Part shown: piece after piece, positions 35,348 through 43,130 of the stretch
How positions within the stretch are numbered: position 1 is the first letter of the stretch
Layout: each line of letters begins with the position of its first letter
Assembly (NCBI GenBank): GCA_965230515.1
Contig: OZ246007.1
Location: 2,790,001-2,854,000, forward strand
Direction of reading: 5' to 3'
Length of the DNA stretch: 64,000 nucleotides
Source: JAJFKB01 sp965230515
GTDB taxonomy: Bacteria > Pseudomonadota > Gammaproteobacteria > Pseudomonadales > IMCC2047
Made by a program: the position numbers and the translations under genes
Notes under the pieces: model-generated
The model's database searches: none
What the model was told of the DNA's origin: nothing
Seen by the model: the letters and a program-made list of their open reading frames with translations, nothing else

Positions 35348-36289
35348 TTGTCTCAATCACATGAGAAGGATAAACCCTGTGAACATTGCGGGATATTTAC
35401 CATTGGTAATCTTGCTGTTCAGGGGGCATGGCGTGATATCACCTACGAGCCTGTCAAAGATAATATCTGGACTGCAAGTGAAGGTATATATCGAACCATT
35501 TTCCTGGAAGGGAAAAAGGGTACGATCGCTTTTGATACGCTGACCACGCCGGGTACTGCGAGAGCATATGGTGCGGCTATTGGTCGCGTGTTTCCAAAGA
35601 AGCCCATTCATACCATTGTGTATTCGCATGAGCACCTGGATCATTGTGGCTATGCTGCGGATCTGGCACCTACTGCCGATATCATCGCGCATGATTATGC
35701 CAACCAGGTGATAGTCGCCCGTGAATCAGATGGACAATTGCCAGCCAACGAGGTTTGGGAAGGTGAGCGTAAATCCTACCTGATTGATGACTGCTATTTC
35801 GAGCTGATTTATCCTGGACCGACCCACGGTGACGGGAATATAGCGGCTTATTTTCCGCAAAGTAAAGTGTTGTTTATGGTCGATACCGTAGCGCCGGGCG
35901 TTGGTTACACCTATCTCATGGACTGGCATTTGACTCACTACATTCCGGTGATGAAACGTTTTCTCAGTCTTGACTGGGATATTTTTGTGCCAGGACATTT
36001 CTGGGTAATTAATCGGCAACAGTTTATTGAGATTCTGGATTTCTGGGAGCATCTGTTTGAATTTGGTCAGCAGGCTATTATCGATGGTATTGACCCTCAC
36101 GACTGGAAGGGGCTCAATATCTATACCGATGAAAAACTCGGTCCCCATTATCAGAATCAGTTTCGTTATTACGAATATGCAGCGATGAATCTATCGCGTT
36201 ATATGCAGGAGTTCCTGAGCGGTGGGTGGGGCATAGAGGGCAATATGAAGCCCGATACTTCACCATTACTTGCAACAGCTCCTTTATAG
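35348..36289 (+). CDS. metallo-beta-lactamase-fold hydrolase
   Basis: The 313-residue protein has a full MBL metal set: His94, His96, Asp98, His99 (SHEHLDHCG), His160 (GPTHGDGN), Asp179 (MVDTVAPG) and His217 (VPGHFW). It should be a dinuclear zinc or iron hydrolase; the substrate is not evident, and there is no signal peptide. A CEHCG pair lies near the N-terminus (Cys11, Cys14). The start is TTG with GGAGG nine bases upstream. It is followed 17 bp later by a paralogue and then a TonB-dependent receptor, so uptake and breakdown of one compound is a reasonable guess. Confidence 0.85.
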   Translation: MSQSHEKDKPCEHCGIFTIGNLAVQGAWRDITYEPVKDNIWTASEGIYRTIFLEGKKGTIAFDTLTTPGTARAYGAAIGRVFPKKPIHTIVYSHEHLDHCGYAADLAPTADIIAHDYANQVIVARESDGQLPANEVWEGERKSYLIDDCYFELIYPGPTHGDGNIAAYFPQSKVLFMVDTVAPGVGYTYLMDWHLTHYIPVMKRFLSLDWDIFVPGHFWVINRQQFIEILDFWEHLFEFGQQAIIDGIDPHDWKGLNIYTDEKLGPHYQNQFRYYEYAAMNLSRYMQEFLSGGWGIEGNMKPDTSPLLATAPL

Positions 36290-36306
36290 GTGGTCGGACT
36301 AAGAAG

Positions 36307-37224
36307 ATGAGTGAAAATCGCGGAATGTTTACCCTGGAAGCGGCCCAAACTTATTTGGCTGCTGAGCCGCAGATGCAAGCGGAGCAGTTATCGAATCGCT
36401 TGTGGACAGTTACTGATGGCCAGTGTAGATCTATTTTTATCGAGGCCGACAATAGTGTTATCGCTTTTGACACATTTGGAACTCCGGGTAAAGCCAGAGC
36501 TTATAAGCGGGCGATTGAGAATTCAGTGTCTGGCAAGGTGATCGGAACGGTCATCTATAGCCATGACCACCTGGATCATTCAGGCTTTGCTGCCGACCTG
36601 GCACCGGACGCGGAAATTGTTGCTGATGAAATTTGTGCCAAGGTAATAAGGGCGAGAGCAGCTGAAGGTCAACTGGTACCGAATCGCGTGATAACAGGAC
36701 AGGAATCCAGGATCAATATTGATGGCATTGAGTTGATGCTGTTGAATCCGGGACCGACCCATGGCTCCGGTAATCTCAGTGCTTATTTTGCAGAGGAAAA
36801 ATTGCTGTTTTCTTCGGATACGATTTTAGATAATGCTAAATATGGTTTTATGCCGGATTATCATTTGGCAAACTTCGTTAAATTCATGCGCGGTTTTTTG
36901 GAGTTTGAATGGCAGACGTTTGTGCCAGGAAGATATGATGTGAGTGACAGAGCCGCATTCATAAGAGGCTGTGATTTTATAGAGGCGGTTCAGGTTGAAT
37001 GCCAGAACGCTTTTCAGGAATTTGTCCCGATCTGGGCAATTGAGCCCATGACGGACTATGTTGGCGGAAAACTGCGCCAACAGTTTGGAGATATGGAAGG
37101 CTTTGAGGACCATATTGGAATGATGGCCATCCGTATAGTTCACCACTACCTGATGGGTGGGTGGGGACTTGAGGATACACCGAACCCTGGTGTATTGCTG
37201 AGCGATGAGGTGGAGATCGGGTAA
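36307..37224 (+). CDS. metallo-beta-lactamase-fold paralogue lacking the last metal histidine
   Basis: The 305-residue protein clearly resembles the preceding gene along its length (same TIVYSH, DHLDH, FAADLAP, PGPTHG and FVPG blocks). Metal ligands His86, His88, Asp90, His91, His152 and Asp171 are kept, but the final His of the first protein (VPGHFW) is Arg209 (VPGRYD) here. It may bind one metal, act differently or serve as a partner subunit. I chose the ATG at 36307; the longer open frame starts inside the previous gene. It is probably co-transcribed with its neighbour. Confidence 0.83.
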   Translation: MSENRGMFTLEAAQTYLAAEPQMQAEQLSNRLWTVTDGQCRSIFIEADNSVIAFDTFGTPGKARAYKRAIENSVSGKVIGTVIYSHDHLDHSGFAADLAPDAEIVADEICAKVIRARAAEGQLVPNRVITGQESRINIDGIELMLLNPGPTHGSGNLSAYFAEEKLLFSSDTILDNAKYGFMPDYHLANFVKFMRGFLEFEWQTFVPGRYDVSDRAAFIRGCDFIEAVQVECQNAFQEFVPIWAIEPMTDYVGGKLRQQFGDMEGFEDHIGMMAIRIVHHYLMGGWGLEDTPNPGVLLSDEVEIG

Positions 37225-37335
37225 TCATCAGATTGCCTGCTGCAGCGAAATCGTGTCTACTGTGTGGACAGTGGATTTAATGATATAAGTGATTGATGGT
37301 TTGTACGACTGTAGTTTACCTGAGGAGGGAGCAGT

Positions 37336-39616
37336 ATGAGTAAGTTAAGAAACAACAATAAAGGTGCGACGTTATTTTCAGTCAAGCCGCTGGCGACGGC
37401 ACTGGGTTTAACAACCCTGATAGCCGGCACCACAAGCGCTGCAGTGCTGGAAGAGGTTGTGGTCACGGCTCAAAAACGTGAACAGAATCTGCAGGATGTA
37501 GGTATTGCTGTAACAGCTTTTACCGGTACACAGATGAAAGAGCTGGGTATCACCCGCAGTATTGATGTGAGCGGTCTGACGCCAGGTGTACATACGGGTG
37601 GTGCGATTGCGGGGCAGAATACCCAGTTTACCATTCGTGGTGTCACGCAGAACGATTTTAACGACATCGTAGAGTCGCCGAACGCGGTCTATCTGGACGA
37701 AGGCTACATGGCTATTGCGCAGGCGCAGACCTTTGCCCTGTTTGATATCGAACGTGTTGAAATTCTGAAAGGTCCACAAGGAACACTGTTTGGGCGTAAT
37801 GCAACGGGTGGTTTGATTCACTTCGTTTCCAATAAGCCGAACTATGACCAGTTCGAAGGCTATGTGGATATCAGTTATGGTGAGTTTGACGTGCCCAACG
37901 ACGCGAATCTGTTCACGGTAGAAGCGGCAATTGGTGGCCCGATTACGGACACTTTTGCTGCGCGTCTTGCTGTCAAGCACAACGATCAGGATCCGTATCT
38001 GCAAAATGATTTCCCGGATCAACTGTTCAATCCAGCGCCGGATGCCGCGGCAGGTGCAGATATGGGTGACGATGACACCCAGGCGGTCCGCTTAACGCTT
38101 GCTTTTCTGCCGAATGATCGCACTGAAATAACATTTTCCGGTAACTACGCCACTTCAGAAATGAACACCGGCCCATACCAGTCCAAGCCGACCACGGCTG
38201 TTGTTGGTGTTAATCCTTCTGGCAACCCGGAAGTGATTAATGTGATCGACACTCCTGCCGGATCAACCGATTGGGCTATCGTTCCTGCTGGATAACGGCA
38301 TGACCTTTACTTCGGTTACCGATTATAAAGATTATGAAAAACTGCTGTTTATCGATGTGGATTCAGGACCGGCTAACCAGTTGGCGAACTATGCCTCCGT
38401 GGAAGCGACCAGCTTTACACAGGAATTTCGCCTGAGTGGTTCGACCGATAACAGTCGTTGGGTTGCCGGTCTTTTCTACCTGAATATCGACAATCAGCCG
38501 GATAATGGTCTTAAGGCGCATAATAACAGTATCTCTGCATTCCCGGCTGGACCCGGTGTATTTCTTCCCATCGATATTGGAGTGAAGGGAGATTTGCAGA
38601 CAGATTCATACAGTATCTTTGGTCAGTATGAGTACGATATATCTGATACGTTGATGTTCACTTTTGGTTTGCGGTTGATGGAAGAGAAAAAAGACGTTCA
38701 GGTTGATATCGGAGTTCTACCCTCCTACGCCATCGATAAAATTAATATCGTAGATCCTACCGCGCCAGGCTCAGTGGGTGGCTGGTATGTAGGGCCCTTT
38801 ACCTTCAAGGATAGCGACTCAAAAAACCTTTGGGCGGGTAAAATCCAGCTTGACTGGAAACCAACAGAGGATACGTTGATCTATGCGGGTATCAATCGCG
38901 GTGTTAAAGCGGGCAGTTACAATGCACCTTTGTTAGGTAGTTACTTCCTGGCTGGTGGTGATGCGGCACTTCCTTATGATGAAGAAATACTGCTTTCCTA
39001 TGAAGCCGGTTTTAAAACCAGCTTTCATGAGGGCCGAACTCGTTTGAACGGTAGCGTTTACTATTATGACTACTCCGATTACCAGGCCTTTTTGTTTGCG
39101 GGCGTAGGCGGTGTGGTTATTAACAGGGACGCTCATACGACGGGTCTTGAACTAGAACTGATCACTAATCCTGTGGAAGGTCTGGATGTTTTGCTCAGTG
39201 CCGCCTGGGTTGATGCAACCGTTGAAGACGTTCCGTTAAACGGATTGTCAGAGTTCGCTCCAAGCGATGTAGACCCAACCTATGCGCCGGAGTTTCAGGC
39301 CACTGCGCTGGTACGTTACGAGTGGGCTGTTGGCGATTCCATGATGTCAGTACAGGTAGATTCAAACTACTCGGATGAGTTCTACTACAACCTGCGAAAC
39401 TTTGATGCGGATAAGTTTGATAGCTATGTGTTAACAAACTTCCGTTTGGGTTGGAGCAGTGCTGAAGATAACCTAAAGCTGGCTCTTGAAGTACGTAACG
39501 TCACTGATGAGCGAGCAGGCCAAATGGGTTATGGTCTCGCCACATTATGTGGTTGTAATGAGGAGTCCTGGCAGGCTCCCCGCTATTATGGTGTCAACAT
39601 GCGTTATAGCTTCTAA
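37336..39616 (+). pseudogene. TonB-dependent receptor, frameshifted
   Basis: Two frames make one receptor. The first (37336-38295) has a signal peptide, TonB box region (EEVVVTAQKREQNLQDVGIAVTAF by parts), and a plug domain with TIRGVTQNDF and GPQGTLFGRNATGGLIHFVSNKP. It stops at 38293-38295. The second continues in the +1 frame from about 38282 (LLDNGMTFTSVTDYKDYEK) to the final beta strand ending YSF, usual for the family. The join (DWAIVPAG / SFLLDNGM) seems to lack residues that relatives carry there, so a deletion plus frameshift is likely. A sequencing error is the alternative. A GAGGAGGGA ribosome site and a terminator frame the gene. Confidence 0.82.
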
Positions 39617-39662
39617 TAGCGAGTATGCCTCATTAGTCTGATAATTTTCGGCTAACAGGTTT

Positions 39663-39696
39663 AAAAAGGCCAACACAGATTGTGTTGGCCTTTTTT
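39663..39696 (+). terminator. intrinsic terminator after the TonB-dependent receptor gene
   Basis: Arms ggccaacaca (39668-39677) and tgtgttggcc (39681-39690) pair perfectly around a 3-nt loop, with A residues before and six T residues after. It should stop transcription before the IS element, whose left end is 7 bp further on. Confidence 0.93.
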
Positions 39697-39743
39697 ATGC
39701 GGATGTCCCGTCCTTAAATAGGTTTACAACTTGGAGGCCTATT

Positions 39744-40136
39744 ATGGACGACACTACAAAATCCTACCGCAGACGTAGCCAGCGTGATTACAACCTGGGC
39801 TTTAAATTAGCCGTAGTCGGACAAGTTGAAAAGGGCGAACTAACCTATAAACAAGCTCAAAAACGTTACGGCATACAAGGGCGTAGTACGGTACTGGTTT
39901 GGCTGAGAAAGCATGGTCAGTTAAACTGGTCTACCTCACGAGGTATGACCATGAAGCCATCGAAAGAAACCCCAGAGCAAAAGATCAAACGATTAGAGAA
40001 AGCGCTCAAGGAGATGGAGGACTTAAACTACCTCAAGGATGAAATGCTCAAGGAGGTTGATCGCCATTGCGGGACTGATTTCAGAAAAAAGTATTTATCC
40101 TCTGTGCCAGACAGACTCAAGCCCAAGGCCGATTAA
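39744..40136 (+). CDS. IS3-family transposase OrfA
   Basis: The 130-residue protein has a helix-turn-helix (YNLGFKLAVVGQVEKGELTY then QAQKRYGIQGRSTVLVWLRKHG, by parts), which binds the terminal repeats, and a leucine-zipper-like helix (QKIKRLEKALKEMEDLNYLKDEML). An ATG behind TTGGAGG starts it. Near its end lies A_AAA_AAG in the correct phase for -1 frameshifting into orfB. Confidence 0.93.
   Translation: MDDTTKSYRRRSQRDYNLGFKLAVVGQVEKGELTYKQAQKRYGIQGRSTVLVWLRKHGQLNWSTSRGMTMKPSKETPEQKIKRLEKALKEMEDLNYLKDEMLKEVDRHCGTDFRKKYLSSVPDRLKPKAD
40085..40091 (+). promoter_or_regulatory. programmed -1 frameshift signal
   Basis: A AAA AAG is in the canonical phase relative to orfA (AGA AAA AAG). A -1 slip joins orfA to the frame of orfB, which is open from here (codons GTA TTT ATC onward) with no stop. 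The fused product of 404 residues would be the active OrfAB transposase. Confidence 0.85.
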
Positions 40137-40156
40137 GCTTATCGCGTAGCTGTCGC

Positions 40157-40957
40157 TTGTATGGTTTTTCCCGCCAAGCGGTTTACCAGCGGATACAACG
40201 CCAACGGGTGCGTAACGAGCAATTGCAGCCGGTGCAAACCTTGGTACAAGAGGTGAGACGGAAAATGCCGCGCTTGGGTACGCGTAAGTTGTATCACCTG
40301 CTCAAGCCTGAATTTGAGCGCCGTTCGATCAAGTTGGGGCGCGATGGATTATTTACCTACTTGCGAGAGCATAACCTACTGATTCAGCCCGAACGACGAT
40401 ATATCAAGACAACCTGGAGTAAGCATTGGATGAAGAAGCACCCTAATTTACTCCTGGACCGGGAGATTACTGGTCCAGAGCAGGTATTTGTCAGCGATAT
40501 TACCTACCTTGAAAGTGATGAAGGTGTCCACTACTTGTCCTTGGTGACCGATGCTGGGTCGCGCAAGATTATGGGGCACGAGCTGAGTTGGGAGATGAAA
40601 GCTCAGGATACTGTGCAGGCGTTAAAGAGAGCAGTCACCGAGCGTTTAGGCAAGGGGCCGGTGATTCACCATTCAGATCGAGGGCTACAATATTGTTCCG
40701 GGTTATATCAGCGGATGCTGATGCGACATGGGCTACGACCCTCCATGACGGATGGCTATGATTGCTACCAAAATGCATTAGCTGAGCGGGTCAATGGTAT
40801 TCTCAAGCAGGAATTTCTGTACCACCGCTGCAAAACCTTTGCCGAGTTGCGGCGTTTGGTGGCAGAATCTATTGAGACCTATAACCGGTATAGGCCGCAC
40901 TTAAGCCTTGGGATGAAAACACCAGAAGAAGTGCATCAAAAAGGCCAGCTACTATGA
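40157..40957 (+). CDS. IS3-family transposase OrfB (DDE integrase domain)
   Basis: The 266-residue frame contains a HTH_21-type segment (RRKMPRLGTRKLYHLL) and an rve integrase core with catalytic acidic residues in VFVSDITYLES, IHHSDRGLQYCS and the E of NALAERVNGILKQEF, plus the C-terminal YNRYRPHLSLGMKTPEE motif. The marked TTG is only the first start-like codon; by the usual IS3 mechanism the domain is made as the tail of the OrfAB fusion, so the coding frame begins near 40091. Confidence 0.93.
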   Translation: MYGFSRQAVYQRIQRQRVRNEQLQPVQTLVQEVRRKMPRLGTRKLYHLLKPEFERRSIKLGRDGLFTYLREHNLLIQPERRYIKTTWSKHWMKKHPNLLLDREITGPEQVFVSDITYLESDEGVHYLSLVTDAGSRKIMGHELSWEMKAQDTVQALKRAVTERLGKGPVIHHSDRGLQYCSGLYQRMLMRHGLRPSMTDGYDCYQNALAERVNGILKQEFLYHRCKTFAELRRLVAESIETYNRYRPHLSLGMKTPEEVHQKGQLL

Positions 40958-41003
40958 GCAGCTGGCCTCATCAAAAACCGTCAACGTATTTTAGGACGGG
41001 ACA

Positions 41004-41392
41004 GGATAAGTTTTAGGGTGTTTCAAATATCGTATGGATCGATTTTGCGGGGGTGGTACCCCCAATAACCCGGATCAATCGAACCGATGACGAAAAAAAA
41101 TATGAAATCTTTAACTTGTTGAATATTAACAAATAAAAAGATCAGCCCTCTACCTCGTAAGTGGTATTTTCCAGTTTTACTGCTCCGTTTAAGACCAAAA
41201 AACATTGATCTCGATCAATTCGATCAGCGCGCTACTGACTATATTTGGAGCAAGTTATTCGTAGCCACATCGAATCCAAGGGTAATTAAGAAAACAGGTT
41301 TTCTCAAACCAGAGTGCATCACAGGTGGAGTGAGTTTTTTGCAGCGGTGAGAGTGAAGCCTAAATCTGTCTAACCAAAGGAGATCAATACAA
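41004..41392 (+). other. 389-bp nirS upstream region
   Basis: No gene is present. It begins with the IS target duplication. It contains the FNR-type box listed separately and another inverted repeat, TTGTT-N7-AACAA (about 41117-41133). A good AAAGGAGAT ribosome site precedes the nirS ATG. No -10 element is placed. Confidence 0.5.
41205..41218 (+). promoter_or_regulatory. FNR/DNR-type anaerobic regulator box
   Basis: TTGATCTCGATCAA is a perfect match to TTGAT-N4-ATCAA and extends to ATTGATC-TC-GATCAAT. It lies 174 bp before the nirS start, a proper place for a site near -41.5 of a promoter with a leader. FNR, ANR, DNR or NnrR-type proteins use this site to switch on denitrification genes when oxygen is low (and, for DNR, when NO is present). 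Confidence 0.8.
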
Positions 41393-43027
41393 ATGAAAAG
41401 ATCTAAGTTAGCCCTGACTGGCCTGGCGCTTGCGCTGGGATTAGGTATGGGGGGGATTGCGCAGGCGGCAGCAAACAAAGCGCCCACGCTTACTCCGGAA
41501 GAGTTTGATAAAGCCAAGTCTATGTATTTTCAGCGCTGTGCCGGTTGTCATGGGGTGCTGCGTAAGGGTGCGACAGGTAAGAGCCTGCTGCCGAAAGATA
41601 CACTGGAGAAAGGCACCAAGCGTCTGAGCCGTATCATTGAGCTTGGTACAGAAGGTGGAATGAACAATTTCGATGATATATTTAGCAAAGCGGAAATTGA
41701 TTTGCTGGCTAAGTACATTCAGATCGAGCCACCCATTCCGCCGGAAATGTCGCTGTCTTTGATGAAAGAGCGTCACAAAGTCTATCTTGATCCTAAGGAT
41801 TACCCGACTAAGCCATTGCATGGTCGCAACTGGGAAAACTTCTTTGTTGTGATCGAGCGTGATGCCGGTAAGGTTGCAATTGTAGATGGCGATACCTATG
41901 AAATCGTTGATCACATTGACACGGGTTATGCAGTACACGTGATCAAGGCAACTGAGCACCATAACACTCAGCATCCGGAAAATGGTGTTGCGGGTCGTTT
42001 CTGGTATACCCAGGGTCGTGACGGAAAAATGACCAAGATCGATTTGTGGCAGAAGCCCGGTAAAATGCTGGTGGCTGAAACACAAATGGCTTATGACGCA
42101 CGTGACGTAGCAATTTCCGGCGACGGTAAATACGTTATCGGTGGCGGATACTGGCCTCCACACTTCGTTATTCTAGATGCTAAAACCATGGAGCCGCTGA
42201 AAGTTGTTTCTACTCGCGGTATCGATGTTGATGGTAACTATGTTAACGAAGCACGTGTTGCGGCTATTTACACTACGCCAAACGAGCCTACGTTCCTGGT
42301 AGCTGTTAAAGAGCTGGGCCAAATGTGGCAAGTTGATTACACGGACCTGGATAACCTGCGCATTGAGCAGATCAATTCAGCGAAGTTCCTGCACGACGGC
42401 TTCTTCGATCCTTCCGGTCGTTACTTCCAGATTGCAGCTAACGCGTCTGACAAAATGGTTGTTGTTGATACTAAAGAGCGTAAGCTGGAAGCGATGATCG
42501 ATACAGATGCCAAGCCACACCCTGGTCCTGGCGCTAACTGGATTGATCCTAAGTGTGGACCGGTTGCTGGTACTACTCACTTGGGTGTAGGGCTGGTTTC
42601 TGTTTGGGGCAATGACCCTATCAAGCATAAGAAAAATGCTTGGAAGCTGTGTTACGAAGTTGAAACTGACGGCGCGGGCGTATTTATCCGTACTCACCCA
42701 ACTTCAAAATATGTTTGGGCTGACCAGACTAAGCACCCTGAGCCTGAAGTTCAGCAGAGCGTACAGGTCTTTGACAAGAAAACTCGTGAAATTGTGAAAA
42801 CAATCCGGGTGACTGAAGAAGAAGGTAAAGCTGCTGTTCATATGGAGTTCAACAAAGATGGTACCGAAGTTTGGGTTTCCGTCTGGAACCGCAAAGACGC
42901 GGGCAACCCAACTGGTGAAATCGTGGTTTATGATGCGAAAACTCTGAAAGAGAAAAAACGTATTAAGGGCCTGACTACACCTACTGGTAAGTTCAACGTC
43001 TATAACAGAACCAATCACGTAACTTAA
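41393..43027 (+). CDS. nirS: cytochrome cd1 nitrite reductase
   Basis: NirS reduces nitrite to NO in the periplasm. The 544-residue precursor has a signal peptide ending AQA (residue 26), a cytochrome c domain with CAGCH (49-53) and a likely Met90 ligand, and an eight-bladed d1 propeller. Propeller marks are RDAGKVAIVDGDTYE, d1 ligand His182 (TGYAVHV), active-site His376 (PHPGPGAN) and His396 (GTTHLG), YWPPHF, and the end LTTPTGKFNVYN. An insertion rich in His (TEHHNTQHPENG, 187-198) follows the d1 ligand compared with the classical enzymes as I recall them. NirN is a less likely alternative because the NirS-type end and both active-site histidines are kept. Haem d1 synthesis genes are not in the window. 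Confidence 0.93.
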   Translation: MKRSKLALTGLALALGLGMGGIAQAAANKAPTLTPEEFDKAKSMYFQRCAGCHGVLRKGATGKSLLPKDTLEKGTKRLSRIIELGTEGGMNNFDDIFSKAEIDLLAKYIQIEPPIPPEMSLSLMKERHKVYLDPKDYPTKPLHGRNWENFFVVIERDAGKVAIVDGDTYEIVDHIDTGYAVHVIKATEHHNTQHPENGVAGRFWYTQGRDGKMTKIDLWQKPGKMLVAETQMAYDARDVAISGDGKYVIGGGYWPPHFVILDAKTMEPLKVVSTRGIDVDGNYVNEARVAAIYTTPNEPTFLVAVKELGQMWQVDYTDLDNLRIEQINSAKFLHDGFFDPSGRYFQIAANASDKMVVVDTKERKLEAMIDTDAKPHPGPGANWIDPKCGPVAGTTHLGVGLVSVWGNDPIKHKKNAWKLCYEVETDGAGVFIRTHPTSKYVWADQTKHPEPEVQQSVQVFDKKTREIVKTIRVTEEEGKAAVHMEFNKDGTEVWVSVWNRKDAGNPTGEIVVYDAKTLKEKKRIKGLTTPTGKFNVYNRTNHVT

Positions 43028-43048
43028 GTTTATTGGTGGATGTTGCAA

Positions 43049-43082
43049 TGGCGAGGTGGGTTTTCCCGCCTCGCCACTTTTA
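43049..43082 (+). terminator. hairpin terminator or attenuator between nirS and the cytochrome gene
   Basis: Arms tggcgaggtggg (43049-43060) and cccgcctcgcca (43065-43076) form a 12-bp stem with one G-T pair and a TTTT loop, followed by CTTTTAA. The T tract is short, so partial termination or 3'-end protection of the nirS message is as likely as a full stop. Confidence 0.7.
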
Positions 43083-43130
43083 ATCACGGATTAATGAGAA
43101 ATATTTTCTACAATTTCGGGGAGTCCCTCC

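Larger units (their letters stand above)
39704..41003 (+). mobile_element. IS3-family insertion sequence, apparently intact, 1300 bp
   Basis: The ends are 23-bp imperfect inverted repeats (39704-39726 and 40981-41003; 20 of 23 match, starting TGTCCCGTCCT). They are flanked by a 3-bp direct duplication GGA (39701-39703 and 41004-41006). Inside are orfA, a slippery heptamer and orfB with the DDE domain. All features fit an intact, recently inserted IS3-family element. It lies between the receptor terminator and the nirS control region. The exact subgroup needs a database comparison. Confidence 0.95.

Noticed and set aside
37336..39616. Programmed frameshift in the TonB-dependent receptor
   Set aside because: No slippery heptamer or stimulating hairpin is visible near 38270-38300, and TonB-dependent receptors are not known to use one. 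Mutation or sequence error is simpler.
40157..40957. OrfB as an independent gene starting at the TTG
   Set aside because: The frame is open back to the A_AAA_AAG site, and IS3 elements make this domain as a fusion. The TTG is only the first start-like codon.
41393..43027. NirN (dihydro-haem d1 dehydrogenase) in place of NirS
   Set aside because: His376 and His396 of the nitrite site and the NirS-type C-terminal LTTPTGKFNVYN are kept, and the neighbours are electron-transfer genes, not haem d1 synthesis genes.
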